From the NCBI GenBank assembly GCA_035772735.1, contig JASDFA010000016.1:147324501-147388500 (forward strand): a DNA stretch of 64,000 bases, in the 5' to 3' direction. This stretch comes from Datura wrightii. Lineage: Eukaryota > Streptophyta > Magnoliopsida > Solanales > Solanaceae. A model generated the notes under the pieces. The model worked only from the letters and a program-made list of their open reading frames with translations, was not told where the DNA came from and searched no databases. Of this stretch, positions 58,640 to 64,000 are shown in pieces (positions within the stretch are counted from its first letter, which is position 1; every line of letters starts with the position of its first letter). Made by a program: the position numbers and the translations under genes.

Positions 58640-58657
58640 TGGCGCCATTGTGGGGGA
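58640..58657 (+). promoter_or_regulatory. Primer binding site, element M (tRNA-Asp)
   Basis: TGGCGCCATTGTGGGGGA, the best-preserved copy of this site in the window. Confidence 0.88.
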
Positions 58658-58832
58658 ATACGTCTAAGATTAGATTAATTACTCGTATTTAACTTTTGGT
58701 TGTTATTTCCTTTATTATGTTTTCATTTATTTTTGGACATGCACAGGTTATCGCTTGGTTAATTCCAAGTACTCAATGGGGTGGAAACCCCCTGTTTCCT
58801 TTGGATCTCAAACTTGAAGAACACTGTGAAGG

Positions 58833-59175
58833 ATAGAGAACCAAGAGCAGAGAGATGCTCATCTTTCTAAAGAAGCTCGGCAAGCCGAGTTATCTCAGCA
58901 AGCTGCACTTCAAGAGCTGATGGTGCTCAAAATAAAGTTCTCAGTGTTGGTCGCCGTGGAAGAGGCAACAGAGGCCAGAGATATGCTTCTCTATTCTTTG
59001 ATGAGGATGACCCGAACATTGATGATATCGGGTCAGCTGGAGCTATTGTACCACCACCTTTGCCTTTTGGGGAAAAATTTGACATTACTAGCACCATGAT
59101 TGAATTGTTTAATGTGAAGGTGTGTTTAGTGGTCAACAACTAATGATGTCAACCTACACATAATGAACTTTGTCA
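58833..59175 (+). pseudogene. Gag N-terminus, element M (Athila type, truncated)
   Basis: The frame starts at ATA (58833-58835) where B has ATG: IENQEQRDAHLSKEARQAEL, then QQAALQELMVLKIKF. After a shift it continues as FFDEDDPNIDDIGSAGAIVP and EKFDITSTMIELFNVK, the same sequence as gag of B. It ends about 59175, six bases before LTR N starts. M lacks everything downstream in this window. Confidence 0.8.
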
Positions 59176-59181
59176 TAATAT

Positions 59182-59497
59182 TGTCATGCCCCAAGTTTAC
59201 TCTCTGGACGGAACACGATACTTAAAGCCACAAGTGACCCCAAGTCAATCCCTGGTCTATCATACACTGGCATTATGAATAACATAAAATACATACAGCG
59301 GAAATTAAACAAAAAATATAACTTCTGAATTAAATAACTAAAATAATTGAGGTGGTTTGATATGCCATGTCTAATGGTCAAAGCATGTTCTAAGTCTGGA
59401 ACACTGATCATAGCTAAACTACACTGAGACTAGATTGAACTGACTAATGGGACAGTCTATAACCGACATGTAACCACTGTTCGGCTGATTCGGTAGG
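59182..59497 (-). repeat. LTR N fragment (chromovirus type)
   Basis: It starts TGTCATGCCCCAAG, with GACCCCAAGTCAATCCCTGG 50 bp in, the counterpart of GACCCCAAGTCGACCCATGG in C, E and G. To its left is M's gag, not a primer site, so 59182 is an outer edge and the element would run minus. It is broken by I at 59498. Confidence 0.65.
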
Positions 59498-60908
59498 TGT
59501 TAAAAACCAACACGCAAGTGCACGTGGTCAAACAAGTAATAAAGTGGCTAAGTAAGCTAAGTATCGAACCAAGGAGACTCTGGATAAGTAAAATTGCTCA
59601 AGTATACTATATTCTAGGTTACTTCTAATTATGCTGACAACAACGTAACCAAAAGTTAAATAATTTGTTTTGTTTATAAATTATATACTAAAACTATTAA
59701 CAAATATTTACTGTGAATTGAAACTATGGATATGAGCATGCCAAGGTTAAGAACAAGTAATGAACTTGATTATAATCATAATTTGGTTAATCTTCTCTTC
59801 CTGTTGCTAGCCAAGAACATTAGCCTAGAGATTAAAACTCTCGTATTTAATCTCACTTAAGAATTATAAACCATCCGTCTACATTTCTGTGATCAAATGC
59901 AATTTATGACCTAGCAATACAATTCTGGTTCCTCAATTGACTAATACGGCTTTCAAGTATATTTCTATCAGGAAAGCACATCAAAACCCAATTTTCCCAA
60001 ATCAAGCTAAGAACAATACCCTATTAATTCACAACTTTCCAGTTTCGTGCTCTCTCGAGTGAAATTAGACTTTTTAGATGTACATTAATGTCGGCCACAC
60101 ACTAATGCAGTAGAAACAAGAATTAATAGAACAACATAGAAGAAGATGATGAAAAACCATACAATTCAATAATCAAAATTCATCACCATTGTTCACAACC
60201 TCAGCAAGGAAGAGAATTAGCCACTCATTTGTGGATTAATCATCATAAAACAAGTGTTAATCATACAAACAATTGATTGAAAGAAGGAACGAAGAGAGAA
60301 AATCCCTTAGCTTTTTCATCCCTCAACTGCCTCTAATCCACGTCCTTGCTCCACCAAGTCTGAATTAATTAAAAATAAGCCTAAGTGTTCTATTTATACT
60401 ATTGGGAATTTTTCCCGAAATAACAAGCAACGTGTCACGGAGGCCAACGCGGAGCACTGCCTCTGTGACACGGCGTGGACGCGGACCCTCAGTGGAAATC
60501 CAGGGTCCGGGAATATAGACTCAACGTGGCACGGCATGCAACGCGGAGGCTTGCCTCCGTGCCACGGAGCTGTCGCGAGGCTTCACTGGAAATTGCCAAT
60601 TAAATCACCCTCCAGGCAGTGTGCCTCCGCGATGGTAGCGTGGCACGGCTCCATCGCGGAGCCCCTTTACATTGTGCATTCCAATGTCTTTTCCGTGCTC
60701 GCATCCAAGTCCAGCTCCGATATTGTTCCAACATGCATTTTAGCTCCTCAAAATCATGTTTTACCTACAAAACAATGCTAATCATGTTGGTTAGTATAAA
60801 TTCACATTTTATTACCAATTACATGAAAATGTATACACATTGCACAATAAACAAGGAGAAAATGATACGTTTGAGTACCACTTGGGCATATAAATCTGCC
60901 CAAGATCA
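59498..60908 (-). repeat. 3' LTR of element I
   Basis: 1411 bp with TG and CA ends on both strands. Unlike the AT-rich surroundings, 60430-60665 is GC-rich and holds four inverted repeats: 60432-60471 (13-bp arms, one mismatch), 60483-60508 (7-bp arms), 60526-60565 and 60625-60661 (11-bp arms). Confidence 0.78.
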
Positions 60909-60946
60909 CTTACCCCATACTTAAATCCTTGTTCGTCCTCGAACAA
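60909..60946 (-). promoter_or_regulatory. Polypurine tract and GAGGA-loop hairpin, element I
   Basis: On the minus strand the hairpin TTGTTCGAGGACGAACAA (60929-60946) has a perfect 7-bp stem and loop AGGA. GGATTTAAGTATGGGGTAAG follows and then the LTR. Confidence 0.72.
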
Positions 60947-62751
60947 CACATACACAACTCATGCAAATTACATCTCAACCTTTGTCACTATGGTGCGACA
61001 ATTTATGCTACGGTCATACCGATCATTCAATATTGTAAATCATCAAGAAAACATGCATGGTCTTAACAATGCAATGACCTTTAATACATCAAGACTTCCT
61101 AGACTTCAAGAATCGACTCTCGATATCGGCAAACTCATGCAAATCAGCTAATCAAGATATCTGACACGAAGATCAATCTTTCATCAAGCATGTGCCCTCA
61201 CAACTCAAGAGAATCTTCCCCTTTATGTTCATGCAACACACAAACATTCAAGTAGGGGCATGTAGAAATTAATTTCACTCACTCTCCCAAAAGAATTCAC
61301 ATGCATCATGTCATGACCCATAGGCTTGCCCTTAGTGTATTACTCCACTAATATAAAGAAATGCAATGTAAGATCAAGTAGGACTTTAATGGGTTGTAAT
61401 GAAGGCTATGAAACTAGTATATATTGGATTAGCCAATAATAGTCACTAGCATCCTTAAGCGCCTTTTCAACACATTCCCCTAAACTCATGAACATTGTTT
61501 CTCTCTTTTCTTTTTCCTCTCATCCCATTCATGCTTGTTTACTTTCGTATGGCCCATTTCATCAAACACACTTGACACAACAACAAAGGGTTTTCATGCA
61601 CCTTCATTATCATTTCATTATACCAAGTGCCTCTTCAACCTCTTCTTTTCTTTCCTCACTCTGCTTTTCTTTTTCTTTCCACTCTTCTCACTCTTTGACA
61701 CTTCGGGAAAATTTTTCTTTTCTTAAGCGCTTAAGAGTTTTGTATAGGCTTTACGACTAATGAAAAGAAGGAATAAAGCTTAGTTTATACAATTTTAGAC
61801 AAAAGAAAGAAATAATCGGCTAAAGGCTCAACGGGCTGACTAGGGTATACAGTCACATAAAAAGGAGAGTATGACAAGAAAAAAATATAGAAACTCTCGG
61901 TTAAAACAAAGAAATGCCTACATTCTTTCCAACACTACACTTCCTTTATTTCATTTTGTACACACACCAGGCAAGTTCTAGACACTTCACAATAGCATGG
62001 AATAACAATACCTCACTTCACACTTCATGCACATGCTCGATTCAAGATGCATTCACAGACTCTTTAATTAGCCAATTACATGAATTCAAAAATTAAGCCT
62101 CAATCACACCGAATCGAATTCTACAGCCTAGGTAACTCAACATATTTACAAAATTGCATGCTTTCAAACGAATCACTTTTACATTTTGAATATCAGTTAC
62201 AACACGCAACCAAAATTTCACAACCATATAGTAACTACAGGTTCCGTGATGCAATCCACCAAAGAAAAAAACTGAAAACAAATTAAAATCATTACTCCTA
62301 TCGACTACATTTCCCTTAAGACGGTCGTCATCCATCCATCATAGGGAACGGTCACTAACTATGACATCGGTTCAATGGGACTATTCTCGGTAAAAGAACC
62401 GAAAACAAACTCCAAGAAACCCAAAAATAAAAATTGAAAATTTTTTTGCAAAACATCGATCATTTCGATGGAAAAATATTTACAAAATATTTTACTATGT
62501 ACAAAATATTTTCGCAAAATTTTTAAAAATATCGATCATTTCGATAAAGAAAAAAAATATTTACAAAATTTACAAAATTTGTACCAGCTGGCAACCACAA
62601 CATTTCACAACACACATCAATTACCACAAAAATATGTACCTGTACAGATACAAACCAGTTTGCACTCACAACCACAGGGAAACATAAACATACAGACAAA
62701 GCAAAGGAAGAACATACAGCAAATTAGCCCAGCCCCAGCACCTAACTACTT
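60947..62751 (-). other. Non-coding 3' region of element I
   Basis: No gene seen. Contains pyrimidine-rich runs on the plus strand (61495-61720) and an AT-rich part (62440-62580) with two copies of ATCGATCATTTCGAT (62455 and 62531). Confidence 0.55.
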
Positions 62752-62790
62752 CCCACCCCACACTTAAATCGAACACTGTCCCCAGTGTTC
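62752..62790 (-). promoter_or_regulatory. Second hairpin and purine tract, downstream of the ORF in element I
   Basis: The minus strand reads GAACACTGGGGACAGTGTTC (perfect 8-bp stem, loop GGGA) and then GATTTAAGTGTGGGGTGGG, nearly the layout at 60909-60946. Confidence 0.65.
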
Positions 62791-62835
62791 ACAAAAATTA
62801 AAATAAAAAAATTTTCGGGTGGTGGAACTCCCTGA

Positions 62836-64000
62836 TCAGTCGAAATATTTGACTTCCTCATCCGGTGCTGCTGCCTCATCGCCCATGTCCGAGTCACCTC
62901 CATCGTCGTCATCGGACTCCACATCGAAGTCCTCCAGACGTGTCTCCTCGTCCGTGGGGACATCATCGTCAGTGGGCTCAACGAAGGCTGTCCCTACTCG
63001 GCACAAAGCTCTGGCGTTCTCGCCAAATGGGTAATCCAGCTCCAGCTGCCATAACTCATCCTCCGTGGCTGGTCTCCCACCAATCCGGAGCTGAAGAATT
63101 TGCATACCAAACATCTGAGCCATGTACTGGTCGTCATGAGCATGTCGCTCGCCCAGTGTAAGCACTGGCCCGTGTGTGTTGTCGGGGGCCTTGGTTTTGG
63201 TCACATCAAGGGCCCTCCGCTCCAACTGTGGGATGTAGTCCAAAGCCTCTTCCTCGACGTCTAGGCCCCAGAGAAAGGTGGTGATGAGTCCGCCGAACCC
63301 ATACATGTGGCCCTGGTGTAGTCGGGCTCTCTTCATGGCGGATATGATGACCGCCCCAACATTAATCTCTAGCCCTTTCATCAGGGCATACACCAGGCAC
63401 ACTAGGTCCCGGGTCACATCAGTCATGTGCACCCCCGGGATCAGGCACGAACAAACTATTTTCAGCCAAATTCTTGCCTCCCTGTTCATTTAAGAATACG
63501 GCAGAGTCTGGTGGTAACCCCTCTCCTTATGTCTGCTCCATCAGGCTGTGGATCGAGCCCCACACAAAGTGCGTGTGATATCGGTGTATGGTGGGGTGAT
63601 ATTCAGCTGGCGGAGAACGTGGGCATCTGTGTCCCGCGCTCCAATGATGGCATTTAATTTCTGGGGTTCCAGAGTGACAATCTGCCCTCTGATTTTTATT
63701 GTGTGGCTTCTGATGGCCGGGTTCCAATTTGCATAGAACTCCCTGACTAAATGTAGGTTGCACTCCTTGGGCTCCTGAAATATGAAGCTGAGCCCAGCTG
63801 CCTCGATTCTCTGCACAATACGGGGGAACTCCTGTGCTAGTGGTTCCCGAGCAATATGCTCCTCAGGGAAGTACTTATTCTCCTTATGTTTAGCGTACCA
63901 CTTCTTCCCTTCATCGGTCACCCACCTCATTCCGTATTGGCGGTGTTGGCCGCGTGGAATAGCTGGTGCAGCTGGGACTGCTGTGCCCAGTCTCATGCAT
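62836..64000 (-). pseudogene. Transposase_32-type (putative plant transposon protein) ORF, element I
   Basis: One minus-strand frame runs from the window edge to 62836, with two in-frame stops: TGA at 63541-63543 and TAA at 63490-63492. The upstream part (from 63996, though the true start may lie outside) has ARSEFPRI-like AQEFPRIVQRIEAAGLSFIF, LHLVREFYANWNP and ITRTLCGARS. The downstream part has NREARIWLKIVCSCLIPGVH, DLVCLVYALMKGLEINVGAV and GFGGLITTFLWGL and ends in an acidic tail (DFDVESDDDDGGDSDMGDEA). This matches what I know of the plant Transposase_32 family, whose function is not established. The TAA and TGA make this copy a pseudogene, but otherwise the frame is whole, far better kept than the copy in B. 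Confidence 0.72.

Larger units (their letters stand above)
56967..59181 (+). mobile_element. Element M: Athila-like, LTR plus gag start, cut by N
   Basis: Whole LTR (56967-58634), tRNA-Asp primer site, leader and the first part of gag, then an abrupt switch to LTR N at 59182. It inserted into the 5' LTR of J. Confidence 0.82.
59498..64000 (-). mobile_element. Element I: LTR retrotransposon with Transposase_32-type ORF, right end outside window
   Basis: The 3' LTR is 59498-60908 (TGTTAAAAACC to CCCAAGATCA). A purine tract and a GAGGA-loop hairpin lie next to it. A long non-coding stretch (60950-62750) follows, then a second hairpin with TTTAAGTGTGGGGTGGG (62752-62790), then the ORF (62836 to the window edge), all in minus orientation. 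The LTR's TCTCCTTGGTTCGATAC and TTGCGTGTTGG words resemble Athila/Tat-type LTRs; the lineage is inferred because no pol is in view. It sits in LTR N; the left flank is GTAGG (59493-59497). Confidence 0.75.

Noticed and set aside
61488..61760. Plus-strand ORFs rich in Phe and Ser
   Set aside because: They come from pyrimidine-rich runs in the 3' region of I. No domain, signal or homology is visible.
62819..63161. Serine- and proline-rich plus-strand ORFs near the right end
   Set aside because: They are antisense shadows of the acidic, GC-rich tail of the Transposase_32-type ORF.
1..64000. Search for a host plant gene, rRNA, tRNA or miRNA locus
   Set aside because: All sequence could be placed in a retrotransposon or in a short stretch without coding signal. 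I saw no conserved host protein with exon-like structure.

Overview
The window is a block of nested LTR retrotransposons from a plant nuclear genome. I find no host gene and no bacterial-type feature. The element types (Tekay/Del-like chromoviruses, Athila-like elements with tRNA-Asp primer sites, and minus-strand genes of the plant 'Transposase_32' type) and the general look of the proteins suggest a dicot, most likely Solanaceae (Solanum or Capsicum). That placement is an inference. Almost every reading frame is broken by stops and frameshifts, as expected for old heterochromatin.

Left half, 1-33206. The oldest layer is H, a plus-strand chromovirus whose integrase end and 3' LTR start remain at 31696-33206. 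An Athila-like element B (minus strand) sits inside H's integrase. From right to left B has an LTR, a tRNA-Asp primer site (11353-11372), gag, protease, a deletion that removed the rest of pol, a conserved post-pol motif, and a Transposase_32-type ORF in the place where Athila elements carry an extra 'env-like' gene. Three elements lie inside B: A (1-5985, minus) in the Transposase_32 ORF, C (11734-21454, minus, complete) in the LTR, and D (22206-31115, plus, complete but without reverse transcriptase) in the same LTR. The three pieces of B's LTR total 1687 bp, against 1668-1670 bp for the two uninterrupted copies of this LTR, which supports the nesting.

Right half, 33207-64000. J is a minus-strand element with 2.2-kb LTRs and no recognisable coding sequence. 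It is split by F (36584-53317, Athila-like, plus, gag-pol deleted) and capped by M (56967-59181, Athila-like, plus, cut off within gag). F is split by a truncated three-LTR chromovirus array, E/G (38727-51250): internal part, LTR, internal part, LTR. M is broken by an LTR fragment N, and N by I (59498 to beyond the window, minus), which also carries a Transposase_32-type ORF between pol and its 3' LTR.

The working parts are those of LTR retrotransposition. LTRs supply promoter and terminator, primer sites start minus-strand synthesis, polypurine tracts start plus-strand synthesis, Gag packages RNA, and Pol (protease, reverse transcriptase, RNase H, integrase, often with a chromodomain) copies and inserts it. 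No copy here looks autonomous. The signals most worth following are a GAGGA-loop hairpin next to the polypurine tract in several lineages, the extra Transposase_32 ORF, palindromic GAGTCGT clusters in U3 regions of unrelated LTRs, a conserved open leader before gag, and four hairpins in the LTR of I.
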